Origin: Sipunculus nudus
Lineage: Eukaryota; Annelida; Sipuncula; Golfingiida; Sipunculidae
Reading direction: 5' to 3'
NCBI GenBank assembly: GCA_026874595.1
Contig: CM049316.1
Span: forward strand, 19,741,839-19,805,838
Length of the DNA stretch: 64,000 nucleotides
The notes below the pieces were generated by a model, which saw only the letters and a program-made list of their open reading frames with translations, did not search any database and was not told the DNA's origin. Shown one piece after another: positions 48,713-61,199 of this stretch (position 1 is its first letter; each line of letters starts with the position of its first letter). The position numbers and the translations under genes were made by a program.

Positions 48713-48715
<3 letters not shown>
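48512..48715. mobile_element. pogo/Tigger-like MITE in intron of receptor copy B
   Basis: It begins CAGTGATACCTCGTTGTG and ends CGAGTTTTCACTG, so the termini are inverted repeats; TA lies on both sides (48510-48511 and 48716-48717). The interior repeats GTGTCGAA motifs. Length is 204 bp with no coding capacity. The terminal sequence and TA target site match pogo/Tc1-mariner class elements. TA microsatellites abut both ends. Confidence 0.75.

Positions 48716-48781
<66 letters not shown>
48716..48781. repeat. (TA)n tract right of intronic MITE
   Basis: TA repeat of about 66 bp starting at the MITE's TA target site. Confidence 0.9.
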
Positions 48782-48785
<4 letters not shown>

Positions 48786-49669
48786 GTTTTGATGACCGAT
48801 CAAAAGGGATTCAGATATATGTGTCTGACTGGTTGTAATACTCAGATTTATATAGCTGTCTTATCTGTGTGAACATTTGCTCCGTGCCAAACACAAGATC
48901 TAAATGTTTCGACCAATGAAAGCGGAGAATTAGACTTGCTATCGCCCACACGTCAATCAGACAAGCGGGCTCAGCACCGTGCTGATGTGCATGGCTCTCC
49001 TGTTGGGGGTCTAGAGGAAAAGCTCCACGTTCAAGTCCCCGGATTATTAGAGAGAATATAATAACACATCTGCATGAGGAGTTTATTTGTTTTACGGCCA
49101 TTTGTAGTTATTTAAACCAAGTAAGCCAACATTGCTGCTTTTGTTAAATGAAATTCAATATACTCCAGAGAACCAAATATAGGTCAGGAAACTTTCTTTA
49201 ATGTTGTCGTTTGAGATAACAGAAATACGATCTTGTACTTAATGTATTGAACTCACACCATTTTAGTGTATTTACTCGAAAACATATGTGGCTAGTGTGA
49301 CAGAAAGGTTTTATAAGACGCATGAATACAGATTAATTGGTGATAACCTATTTCAGGTGCATCATGTACATGGGAAGTCATCTCGGGAAGCTGATGAACA
49401 ACGTGGAGGCGGGGTTGATGCTGACCGTCTTCTTCACTCGCTCCTTCTGTTACGCGGTCATCTGGTGTAAGATGCGGGAGTCTGGGCCACTGGAGGAAGC
49501 CGAGGAAAATGAACAGCGGAGACAGCGATACCACCGGTCTGCTCGGGTCATGCTTCTCTTCTCTTCCCATCCGGACAATGTCCGGCCAACTGGATTATCG
49601 TTTAAGTTGTGTTTTTTTTCTGTAATATGGGCGGAGTCTTTAACGGGTTCGCGTACACAATCAATAGGG

Positions 49670-50150
49670 AATCGTTTATACTGGCGCACACTTTCGACCA
49701 ACCAAAAGGATCTTTCAATAGTCTTTTTTACTTGCATCTCAACAACAAGTTATTTCATTACGTTTGAAATAAGACCGATTGATTTAGGAACGAAACGATG
49801 AAATGAAGTCAGTAACAATTATATTCAAAATGACTTGGATCTCCTGATTGATGTAATTGTCTGATTAATATCGCTGTGTATTGTATAACGAGTATATTAA
49901 CAAGAGTATTTCTGCATGCCGTGTGGCCGCGTTGGCATGTCATTGATTAAGGGATTATCGAGTTGTAATTGAACATAAATCGTAGTGTTTATTTATCGTT
50001 ACACAGGGAGGCAGTACTTGATGGAAAATGTTTTTGCTATGTGAACGTATTTCTTCTCGCACCCACTGGGTCAGTCCGTATTTAGTTAATCTGGTTGAAA
50101 GTCAGAATAAGAGCAAGCAATTGATTTGTCTAAAAAAAGAAACGCCTCGA
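49670..50150 (+). other. 3' flank of copy B, homologous to 3' flank of copy C
   Basis: Segments here reappear inverted at about 55.97-56.42 kb beyond the intact receptor. Examples are the GACTTGGATCTC/GATGTAATTGT block near 49830, the CTATGTGAACGTATTTCT segment near 50038, the ACCCA-TGGGTCAGT segment near 50061 and TCTGGTTGAAAGTCAGA near 50090. They show that the B/C duplicated unit extends at least 450 bp past the coding end. Confidence 0.6.
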
Positions 50151-50159
50151 TCTCTGACT

Positions 50160-53100
50160 CATAAAACGCCCTGGTAATTGAACAAATTACATTCACATTT
50201 TTTCATGGTATAAAATTTTGGTATTTTCTAAAGGCTTTCAAAATATCTAAGAAATAAGATTCATATTATGCGTGTATCTCCACATTTAAAACAGCATACG
50301 ACAAAATACAATATAAGAGTTGAGTTATGTGACATGATACATGCATGGCAATATTATGTCTGCCTCCAGGTGTTGGCATCAGGAAATCAGTTTCATTCTA
50401 AACCCTAATAACCTGGCTGGGTGTCAGTTTTCTTTACTTTTTCCATAGGCATTTGCATCCAAGGCAAGTTCAGTGAAAAGTTTTAATTTCGAAGGAACAG
50501 TCACGAGTTATAAGGCCACCACTGCGAACCGTTTCAAGGAAAGGGATGTCGAAGAGTTTCCTTGGAAAAGATGGATTCGTCGCAATTTAGAGAGAACATT
50601 GCTTGCGTGGGGATTTTAAGATAAAGAAGGGGAGGCGGAGTATTCATTTTGTATGCTTACCATAGTGTTCGGTTCCATAATGATAAAATGCATGGCAAAT
50701 ACTCTTCTTTTATTCAGTAGGATGGACAGATATTTAACAAGATCCTCTTACTAAATCAGACTTTCAGGAAATGGCTTCTCTGCAGTGGCATACTTTACTA
50801 ACAAAGTGCCCAGTTGAACTGCCGAAACAAAACGCGGTCCTAACTACTTATTAATGGACTGTATAGTTGAGCAGCCAATCTCCAAAAAGCCCTCTAGAAT
50901 TATTTTTTAAGGCAACACATGTTAATAGCAGGCATCCAAGTGGGATCTGACCAGTGATAGGAGGTAATAAGGATATGGGTAGATGCCATCAAGAAATTTG
51001 AATTTGAAGGTCGTTCTGAAGGTCATCAATGTCACCAGGTATAAAATTTTGGGGTTTTGTTTTCTCATTCGGTGTATTATAGGCCACTTTTTTTATTTAA
51101 GGTGTCCATAATATCAACTCTTGTTTATTGCAAATGAAAATTTAGTATTGTAAACTGATAAACTTGTAATGAATAAAAAAATGTTGATAATATACTACGT
51201 AGGACTGTGGTTTCACTGAATTTGTAATAGTGTGTTTGGCCTGTACATAGTCTGATCGTCCTGTCCGTGGGTTTGTGTGTTTTTCTCCACTCACGTCATT
51301 TAGTCATTTTACCATGCATGGGCCATATTAGCAAGCTATTGCTTGCAATACGACTGTTGCCACCAGGTAGCGCTGGCGACTACGATACGGCTACGTTTTA
51401 TTTTGTTATAGATGTCAGTTTGTTCTGTGTGTTAAACTGTGTTTACAATTTGACAGCAGTTTCTTAAACAATATTTTTTCCATTGCAGTGATATAAACTT
51501 TTATTTACTTCGTATTGTCACGAAGCAGATCAAGTCTCAAATGGACGCATTTTGAAAATATTTATATGGTGTATTACCATTTTTATACTGTCTTTTTCTA
51601 CTAGCGTTATTCATATTCAGAGCCTGAGAAAATATTAAAAAAACACTAGCATGTACATGATACTATGACGACCATAGTGTTATGAATAGAATAATAATAT
51701 AATATCATGACATTATGTGTATCAAAAATAAGATTTATTATTGAATGTAGACCTATGACTTATTAATCGATTGTATGCATGAATGAAAGTCCAAGGTGTG
51801 TGAAACCATTTAAGTCATGTGGAAATAAGATGACAGTAATAGTGACAAATAAAAATAATTATTATTTTGTAATTTGACTGCTAGAGCTTTACCTTTTATT
51901 ATATAGTAGTTAATTCAAATATGTCATCTATCGACTACTTTTTTACCATGATTATCAGTCGACCTGCACGGTGATAATGTAAGATTTTGGGTTTTATTGA
52001 CTTAAACAACCCTCATAAAAGCTGTTAAAATCTCGAGATACAAACATCGGTGCTCTTATTTGTAGCGTTCATGACAGATCTAGAGGTATTATACAGATTT
52101 TTAACTCGGACATAAATTTTTTAAATAGTTTGAAATAGTCTGGGAACCTTATTTTATTTAATGTCATTTTAATTCTTTAATTCTTCTCTTTTACTGTTCA
52201 GATACCTGTGGAATTATTATATTTTTTTCTCCATAACTTACATGTTCATATATAATGACACTAAGACACTGTACATTATAATCACTGAAAGGCTAGAACC
52301 CGTCAGTTGCTGTAATCAATTAAATCCTTTTGAAAGCAATATTGATGTGCCATAAGTAAATATAAACTTATTTATTTTACATGGATTGTACAAATAGTTA
52401 TTATAACTAATCGCGGCACTCTCCATTGCTCATATTTTGGCGTTCGATAAACTGTATAGGTTGAGAAACTCAGAGAACCCGGAGAAAACAACCGCCTTGG
52501 ACGGGCAACTAAATAACCAACTCTCATAGCCACGCCTGTGATCGAGAGCTGAGCGTTTTACCCCTCTACTTACAAGGCCCCTGAAATTAGTAAATAAAGA
52601 AGGGTAAATAATTTGTCGGCTACACAGACATATAGGAGGACACAGAAGTTGGTACCTGTGTCCTTATTGTCCTCATTGTACATGAAGAGAGCTTGGTATG
52701 ATGGAGTGTATACTTCAGGCTAGGATTAGTACTAAATTAATAATCTGCCGTTTCAACCTGACACCAACAGAAGTTATATAGTCACATATGGTATATGCAT
52801 GCTACCTCCTACATTAAGTTTCAGTATTTTTTTTTCAACACTAAGATGTAACTTTTTGGTTCAGCCGAATGTGTTTCCTATTATTCAAAAGTATTGTGCA
52901 ACATTCATCTGGGCTGTGTAACTTTGATGTACACCGGTGTGTGCTGTGATGGATTAAAGGACGATGTTATATGAGGTGTTCTACTTTGAAGTTCAACAAA
53001 ATAAATGCTTTGTTACTATTCCTATATTGTTCCGTATGACCTTTAAAGCTGCATTGAGAAAGTTACTTGGACTCCTATCTAAGTTTTCATTACCACAAAA

Positions 53101-55960
53101 GTGCTATATAAAATAAAGGACTCTCTTAAAACGATATACAGAAGATAAAGGCTCTATAGATACCAACACATATCCTGGTCCAAGTTTCAACGGATTTAAT
53201 ACTAATACAGCTGAAGCACATGAGACTGTGTACTTGCTTTGGAGCACATTTCCGCTGGGTGTATCTCAATTGATGTTATTACCAAAAGATACCCCAAATA
53301 ATTTTACAGATTTAACATATATGATTTCGATGTGTTGGTTGTCGAACTGTTAAACTTCATTTAATCCAATCAATTACAAATACGGAAATTTATGTGGATT
53401 AGCTTATCAATTCTACAGGTACTGCTCTAAATCATTTCACAGTGGTAGATGATTATGACCTTCGATGCATCTTTTAACACATACTGTTTCATCAGTATGA
53501 TTATAAAGGTTAAAACACTGACATCAAGCGTCAAATCAGGTAAAAGGCGCTTCAATATATTCAACTCTATATCTTGAGTAATCTGCAGATCTGACAGACA
53601 CACCATCCAAGATGCCTGCTTATGATATGCGTTGGTAAGGATACAAAAGTTGCATTACGAAAATGTTGGTGGTTCCTTCTACCACATATTCCCTTAAAAA
53701 GGTTTAATCAGTAAATGTACAATACATATTAAACAAGAGGTCAGGAGGTCCCCTTTACCCCACAATAAATTTAAGGGACCACCTTTCAACGTTCCAAAAG
53801 TGTCTATAACACATTTGGATATTAAGAAAATAATGAAAAGGTGCCAAAATGAACAATAGTAGTGGTTTCTGATAACCATCCATGGATTATAGATCCTTTA
53901 TACCTATTTTGTGGATAAATAATAGGAAAATTAACACTAACGTTAAACGAACATCTATCATAATCGTGTACATGTAACCATCAAAAGATAATTAAAGAGC
54001 CTGCTTTTAAAAATATTATGGGTATATTGGCCACCAGCTCGGAATTAAAAGGGCAATTTTTTTTTTTTTTTTCAATTATCCTGGCGTCCAATGACAGTGT
54101 AGGGAACCCTCATGGTGGCAATATTGTGTCTCCGTCTCATCATCTTACCATATCTTACTAATATATTATGATAGAAATCGCCTTTTTCTTCATTGTAGCA
54201 GCTATTTTTAGAGCCATTCTAAATGTTTCAGTGTGCGTTTTATTTTTAAATGTGACACGTCCATCCAGGATCTTCTGCAGATCCGGTGGTAAAATTATGA
54301 ATGGATTTTTGTTATTAAGTTAATAGAGCCTTTTAAAATAATCATTTCTACTAAAATAAAACAGTTCGCCAGTTAATTATGTATATAAGGTTAGTTTTCA
54401 ATACCAACTACACCGTGATTGCAAAGGATTTCGTAAACATTAAACACAGTGACAGGCCGACCTGTATGTCTTTCTTGAAAATATGCCCGCAAGAAAGTAT
54501 GTAACCTGCACCTTTTATTTCGACATAACCAACGCCAGGACAATTTTGCTAGGTCTGTTCGCGACTGTCAGTAGGCGTAATCCAATCCCCCAACGATCTT
54601 ATAAATAATGTCATGCAACCATTCATTTTCTGCTTTGATTTCTGTTTAGGTCATTCGTCAATAGGAACCTTTCTGCTGATGAAATGTAAAAACCATGACC
54701 TACTAATTTCATTTATAATTTGACCATAAATTTCCTTTGTGGGTGATAATCATAATGTAAAACCATTTATCTCTGGATCTTATGAAACCATGTTGGGTTC
54801 TAGGAGTATTGATAATTCATATTTTAAGGACCAGATAATAAATCAAAATCATAAGGTAAAACCAGGAAGCAATCGACAAAGTGCCACGTTATGCTTTAAA
54901 GCGTTGATGAATGAGATACAAGTGTGTTTTCATGTTTCCATCTCAGATAATTAAATTTCATGTCTTCGTGTGCTGCCTTGTTGTGCCATATCCAAGTTCT
55001 TTAAATTAATATTGTTGTCTTAATAAATCTCTTACGTCATATGCTCCTTTTCAACACAACGTTTCTTGTGATTATAGCGAGGTTGTCGCGTAGCAGAAGT
55101 GTTTGCTCAGACGCAATCACGTTTAACACACACATCCGGAAATACATTATTTATGGATGGTAAGTCCGTGTATGTGTGTCTGTCTGTGTAAGATATTTAT
55201 ACATATAAATATAACAGAAAGACCCATAAGTCAGACACCAACACTTTCCGGCTATATCAAATACGGATAAACATTGGATTAACTGCCGTTGTAATCTTGT
55301 TTTTATGTTGTTTTTATGTTGTTTTAAAATAAAGTTCATAGAAAGAATTTATATAGTACTCAGTAGAGCTATACTGGTCTAAATACTAACGTACAACAGA
55401 CCATAAATTATGTGTTGTTAAATTTTAATGATCAGTTATGTTGGCATACACACGATGAATAAATGATATTTTATCTCCTGACGGTTCAAAGACACCGCTG
55501 GTCTAGAAAAAGTCAACGCAGTCAGGAATATTTCTTTTTTTAATCGATACACCAGCTTTATTCAACAACTCCGGCAGGCTTCCACATTAAACCATTCAAA
55601 CGATCCAATGCAAATTACATGACTTAAACTTGAATCCCTTGATTGCCATTTATCATTCAAAAAATTTCACTTTAAACTTTTAAACAAGCTAAAAATGCAT
55701 AAACATTTTCAGGCAATATGTTTCCTTATATCTATGATGTTGGCTCTTTTGTATTAAAGTTACGTCAAATATGATAAATCATACTGAAAATGTACAAGTG
55801 TTAGTAGCATTTTAAATTAATGCATGGTTCAACCAATCTTGGTCAACACGCTGGTTATATGCCACAGTGAGGCAATTCAAACAGAATCAGTGGCACCATC
55901 TGGATTTCATCAAATTAGTTGTACCTTGATCTGATGGTTATAATATAAACACCACTAAGT
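50160..55960. other. Unassigned spacer between receptor copies B and C
   Basis: 5.8 kb, AT-rich, without a microsatellite of note and without any recognised gene; one possible SINE at 52.45-52.59 kb. It forms the spacer of the inverted B/C pair. Confidence 0.5.
52450..52590 (-). mobile_element. Possible SINE fragment
   Basis: On the minus strand a tRNA-like start (TAGAGGGGTAAAACGCTCAG, then CTCTCGATCACAGG) leads to TTGTTTTCTCCGGGTTCTC near 52470. The latter resembles a core shared by several marine invertebrate SINEs. The A and B boxes are not clean, so this is tentative. Confidence 0.35.
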
Positions 55961-56673
55961 AACAGAAAACAAAGAAATTGTTTGCTCTTTTTGCTCTTGA
56001 TCTGACTTTCAACCAGATGAACTTAATATTGAAACGCACTGACCCAATGGGTGTCGGTCAGTAGAAATACGTTCACATAGCAAACACATTTTCCATCTGT
56101 AACTCCCTCCCTGTATAACGATATATTGAACACTACGATTCCTCTTCATTTATATCTCAATAATCCATTTATTACTCACACTGCAACGCGCCATAATGGC
56201 ATGCATATATTCTCTTTTTTAACAGTTGTAATACAATACACCAGGATATTAATCGTACAATTACATCAATCAAGAGATCCAAGTCATTTTGAATATAATT
56301 AATACTGACTTGATTGCATGCCTATTGATATAGAGTGAAGAATCACTTCGCTCCTAAGTCAATCGGTCTTATTTTACACGAGGATGAAATTACGTGTTGA
56401 TCACGTGTCGATGCAAGTAAACAAACTGTCGGAAGATCGGTTTGGTTGGTCGGAAGTTTGGGCCAGTATATATTATGATACCTTATTGATTGGGCAAGAA
56501 CAGCTTTTATATCGGTTGGAACCAGTCTATAATTGCCTAAGAATTGTTGTCAAGTGTAGTTGATAATCAGTTAGATAAAGACAAATTGGTCCCGTGCCGT
56601 ATAACAAATCCCCACAATTTCTACCAAGGAGGCTATAAAAAAAATAATACAGAAGGCAGGAAACAAGTCTAGT

Positions 56674-58438
56674 TCACACTGAACTGCTGCCCGTGTTAGA
56701 CTCCACGGAACACGGGGTCCGATTATTCCGCCTCAAAGTGTTTCCTGTGTTCACCTGGAGGTACTTCCGGCGCATGATGGTGTACGCGAACCCGTTAAAG
56801 ACTCCGCCCATATTACAGAAAAAAACAACTAATACTATAATCCAGGGTTGTGGTTGGCCGGACAATGCCCAGATGGCATTGACCACCCAGGGCCACCACT
56901 GGGCCACGTAGGCCACAACGAAGAGAAGCATGACACGAGCAGACCGATGGTATCGCTGTCTGCGCTGTTCATTCTCCTCGGCTTCCTCCAGTGGCCCAGA
57001 CTCCCGCATCTTACACCAGATGACCGCGTAACAGAAGGAACAGGTGAAGAAGACGGTCAGCATCACCCCCGCCTTCACGTTGTTCATCAGCTTCCCGAGA
57101 TGACTACCCATGTACATGATGCACCTGAAACAGAAAACCGACAATTAATCTGTATTAAGCACTAATTCATGCGTCTTATAAAACCTTTCTGTCACACTAG
57201 CCACGTTGTTGACGAAAAACACTAGGTTTGGGTTTAATATACTGAGTACAGGATCGTTTTTCTTATATCTCAAATGACAACATTTTTAAAGGTTTCCTGG
57301 CCTATATATGCCTCTTTGGAGCATATTTGATTTCATTAAACAACAGCAGTTATGCTGGTTTACTGGGCTTGAATACCTACATATAGCTGTAAAGCAAATA
57401 ATCTCCTCACACACTGGTTTTATTATATTCCCTCAAATAATCAGGGGGCTTTACGTGGAGCTTTTGCTGTACACCGCCACCAGGGAAGCCGTGCCAAGCA
57501 CGCTTTCTGATCGACATATAGGCGATAGCGGACCAAAACATTTAGATCCTGTGTTCTCCACGGAGCCAATGTCCACACAGATAAGACTGCTGTATAAATT
57601 TGAATATTATAATCAGTCAGACCCAAATATAAGAATCCCTTATCGATCCCTTGATCAGTTCCCGTATAAACGAAAACACGGTTCTTCAACATATATATAT
57701 ATATCGACAAAATGGTTCGCTGGAAGGAGTAAGAAATCATTTTAAATGTAATAAATCGATCACCAATTCTTACCATGTTCCGCTTGCTCCTATGTATTTG
57801 AAGATTACTCCAAATGTGCAGAACAGACCTGGGATTCCGAGAGCGAACAGAAGGAGCTTCCAGTCTCCTCGCCCTAACTTCATCTTCTTCTGATGTATAA
57901 CAAGCAGGTAGGCACTTAAAGCTGTGAAGAGAACCACGAGACTCTGTCCTAAAATGAACTGTACGATCAGAAAGGCAAAGGTCACGCATATTGGAACCGG
58001 TGGATGATCGTAGACGGCGTACATGTAGGCGTGGTCAAATGTATGGGAAGTGCTGAAGCCCAGATCGAAGACGGCGAGGTAGACCACTAGACGCTCGCCG
58101 ATTGTCCAACGGTAGAACGATCGTCGTTTGGTTCTGCGCTCCATAACGAAAAGGAAGATGATGACACTGCTGCTGCAGATGATGCTGATGGAGCAGCTGA
58201 CCAAGGCTGTGCTGTGTATGGCGTGGAAGGCTGGCTGTCCCAGCCAATATACGGGAAGCTCGGTGGGCAGTCTACTTTCTTCTGTTATATTCACGGCGCC
58301 CTCAAGTCTTTTCTTGAATATTCCTTTTTCTTCAGAGGACGTGTACACGTCAGTAAAATTAAAGTTAACCGCAGAAACAATGTTCAGATTAAACATCCAT
58401 ATAACTGCGGCTAAGGCCAAGGTTATATTTAATCCCAT
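56674..58438 (-). CDS. Intact two-exon 7TM receptor, cAMP-receptor/GPR157-like (copy C)
   Basis: Exon 1 is 58438-57774 and exon 2 is 57124-56674; spliced they give 371 residues. The donor GTAAG and acceptor TTTCAG are canonical, and the phase-2 intron splits the codon for Trp222. The start is the Met of a hydrophobic signal peptide (residues 1-23, likely cleaved after VSA); an upstream in-frame Met lies in AT-rich leader. N-glycosylation sequons are at N27 and N50. Seven hydrophobic segments lie near residues 75-99, 115-138, 150-181, 193-216, 237-260, 284-309 and 314-338. Cys151 at the top of TM3 and Cys223 after TM4 could form the usual GPCR disulphide. The G-A-S-G-T-W-C motif before TM5 and G-x-x-N-x-x-x-Y in TM7 resemble Dictyostelium cAMP receptors and GPR157; this family call is from memory of motifs and is tentative. 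A plasma-membrane receptor with unknown ligand is inferred. It is the only undamaged copy here. Confidence 0.85.
57125..57773 (-). other. Intron of intact receptor copy
   Basis: The intron is 649 bp with GT-AG borders. It contains a short (TA)n tract at 57691-57704 and blocks also found in the introns of the copies at 36.4-37.2 kb and 48.4-49.4 kb, including a G-A-A-A-A-C-A-C-G-G-T-T-C-T-like segment next to the TA tract. This shows that the introns were duplicated with the genes and not gained separately. Confidence 0.7.
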
Positions 58439-58439
58439 C

Positions 58440-59377
58440 TTCAAATTCCACAAGAAAATATCAATTACAAAAGTTATTTCGGTATATTTACTTTGTATTA
58501 TATACCTTTCCAAAGCTATTTTCTGTCGACAGATAAAATGCAAGCATCATCAAAAGCACCACTGCTGTCACGTGATCTATCCCATGTTACCCCGGCTAGG
58601 GTTTCACTTTTTTTTAGCAATTCATCAATACCGATTAAACATTTCACCTTAAATTTTGTTCACTAAACCTGATTGAGAAAGCAAACTCCATTTCATCCGA
58701 CATTATCTTATATCATATTCCTGTCTCTTATCTCTTACGGCACTTTACGTTTCTCCTTAGTTATGCTTGCCTCAAGCTCAGAATGCTGAAAGCGGTTGTG
58801 TTTACTGCACCTTGGGAAAGTGTTAGTATCCTTGAATTTATACAATAAATAGTGTATTGTAGTGACTTTGATATAACCTCCTCAGAGCCCACAGTGAACG
58901 GGAATTCCATTCATTTTGTACATATTTACCCTGGTTACAAATGCGTGAGTTGCACGTATGTACATAATTCGAGATAATTAACTCAAGTATTTATAAATTA
59001 TAGTAGAGTCACAACTAACTTTATGTGCTGGCCTATAAGTTCACTCCAGTTTGACCTTCTATTTCTGTATTAATTTACATAATTACATTTTTTTTCTGAT
59101 CAGATGAATATTTACATTGGCAATTTCTCTTGTCATACATATATAGGTTATTACTGCATAAAACCGCTGTTTATGGGATTTAAGGTCGGCATTACAATTT
59201 TTTATTAGTTACAAGCTGCTAAACCATGGCCTCAGATATAACTATTTGATACCGTACAGGGATCGACCTGCCCATACCCTTATATTAACAGAAGAATTCA
59301 TTTACGCCATATCATTATTATACCGAACATGTACTGTGTCCCTATCAGATTCTTTTGACGCCATCTCAGTTAGAAAT

Positions 59378-59412
<35 letters not shown>

Positions 59413-59700
59413 CACTTTTTTATTCTTGATGGAGAATTTCTTTCCTTCTCTCTTTCTCTCATATGTCTATGTGTGTGTTTCATAAATTTGCGGTTTTAAA
59501 CAAGCATTAATGGTTATATTTACATAGTTACCTTATTGTTTCACAAGTTTGCCTTTTTTAAAACAAGAGTAAACGGTTATATATACATCACTGCTCTATT
59601 GCTTCACAAAAAAAACACTTGATTAAATAACCTCTCCACTCACGTGTGGGTAATAACCTTATTATTACAACCGCGTATTTAATCATCCGTTTATTGCCTC
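58440..59700 (-). promoter_or_regulatory. Conserved upstream block of intact receptor copy
   Basis: This stretch lies 5' of the intact receptor. It shares ordered blocks with the DNA upstream of the other two receptor copies: a TGCGTGAGTTGCA segment near 58944, a TTCACTCCAGTTTGACCTTCT segment near 59040, a degenerate form of the near-palindromic CCCATG-TT-CATGGG element near 59162, a CCGTACAGGGA segment near 59255, a TA microsatellite at 59376-59413, and a short repeated unit with GGTTATAT-ACATC at 59505-59600. No TATA box or start site can be assigned with confidence. A regulatory role is inferred only from conservation with the duplicates. Confidence 0.4.
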
Positions 59701-59996
59701 AATGCAATGCAATAAATGCCATGATAAAAAATTATGATCTCATTCGATGAAAGCCTGTGTTTGATCGAGCATATTTTTCGAAAAAAAAACTTTTATACAC
59801 TGTCAGTTGAGCTATTCGTGTTCTGCACAACATAGGGCTTTAAGGGCCCAGCTATAAAGCAATTGACGCCAAAGAATCAGGGTCAGAAATAATCCTTTTA
59901 ATTGTAAGTTCAAAGCTTTACCAGTTAATATCGAGTTTGTGTCGACATCATTTAATAAAAACATATAAAATAAATATTAACCTGGAAGCGACAAAT

Positions 59997-60005
59997 TATA
60001 TATAT

Positions 60006-60062
<57 letters not shown>
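59997..60062. repeat. (TA)n microsatellite
   Basis: TA repeat with two early CA/GT interruptions; about 66 bp. Confidence 0.9.
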
Positions 60063-60065
<3 letters not shown>

Positions 60066-61199
60066 AATTATTATTACAGATATGTAACACGATGTTTGCA
60101 AACTTAAAACAGAGCACTTATTAAATGATTGCCACAAAAGTAAATGACTAGAAGAAAATATTAAATTTTAGAATCTAGAATTTCAGCTACACATTTTCCA
60201 TTTACGACAGCACATATAGTGATCGACTGCACGTTAATATACAACGATGTTCCATTAAATACCGGCGATTACCTGACAGTAATCGGATTGCTCTTGCCAT
60301 TTTCCAAATTAATGTGTGAGTGTGTGCATGTGTGTAGGTGTGTGTGTGTGTAAAAGCAACCCGCGTGGAAACCAGCTGACGATATCAAAACAACTACCAA
60401 GATAAACCTCTCATCTTGTCTGCGAAGGCTGGTTATAAACCTGACAATGTGTTGCAATTAACAAAGAAAACCATCTTACTTTTGATAAAATACACTATTC
60501 GTAATACAGCAAGTTGATACAATTCCCTTAAAGTCAGTTACAACCAAGCCACTTTTTACTAAGTCAGGAGGAAACCGGCAAAGTAATAGGGTGTATCGAC
60601 TTTACTTTCAAGCCAGCCATAAATCCGTGCGTAAGATGCCTGTGGTCTCTAATACTTCAGTTTACTGTTTTTCAAATATATATGTAATCTTTGTATATTG
60701 CATTAATGAATTGGTAGTAACCTTATTTACACATTATACTGATTCACCAATGGGTCACAGCGCTCAGCTGATCATGATTGGACTATAAATGTATCACCAT
60801 TGTGATACTATATTGAGTAGATAAAGCTTATAAATATTATTTTTTATATTGGGCTTTTATAAAGGAATATAATGTAATATGTGAGTAAATGATAAATGAA
60901 ATAACCTGACAGATGGATTAATATGGAGTAAAATATAGTGGTTTATTTTTTATTTATTTTGGAGGGGTCGAAAAAAGTAATTTATTTGAGCAAATATGAA
61001 TGCAATGACAGTATACTAAGCAGTGGTATAATGATGATAAGGCTATTTGTTTAAGGATCTATAACGTATGGAAAACTGCAAGATTTCAATTTGACAGATA
61101 TAAGGTTATGATTAACTATGCTGATGAGGGGATTCATGAATTTGTGACTGTGTGACATGATATTTTGACAAGATCAGTCTTGACAAGGTACATTACTTT

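Larger units (their letters stand above)
47733..49669 (+). pseudogene. 7TM receptor copy B, multiply broken
   Basis: Exon 1 (47733 to about 48396) and exon 2 (49357 to about 49669) align with the intact receptor at 56.7-58.4 kb but in opposite orientation. The signal peptide and TM1 are readable. A 1-base loss in a short A run near 48042 shifts frame in the first intracellular loop. The shifted frame then reads TM2-TM4 (from R-R-S-F-Y-P-W-T-I to I-F-K-Y-I-R-T-S) and ends in TGA at 48389-48391, just before the donor. In exon 2 about 40 bases are missing after M-L-L-F (near 49560), deleting TM6, and the gene loses similarity inside TM7 at about 49669. The donor and acceptor dinucleotides persist. 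Four separate lesions make a functional product unlikely. Confidence 0.88.

Noticed and set aside
48510-48720. GTGTCGAA repeats as a regulatory array
   Set aside because: Terminal inverted repeats and TA flanks explain the stretch as a MITE.
57441-57989. 182-codon minus-strand frame overlapping receptor copy C
   Set aside because: It is an out-of-frame reading of exon 1 that runs through the donor into the intron.
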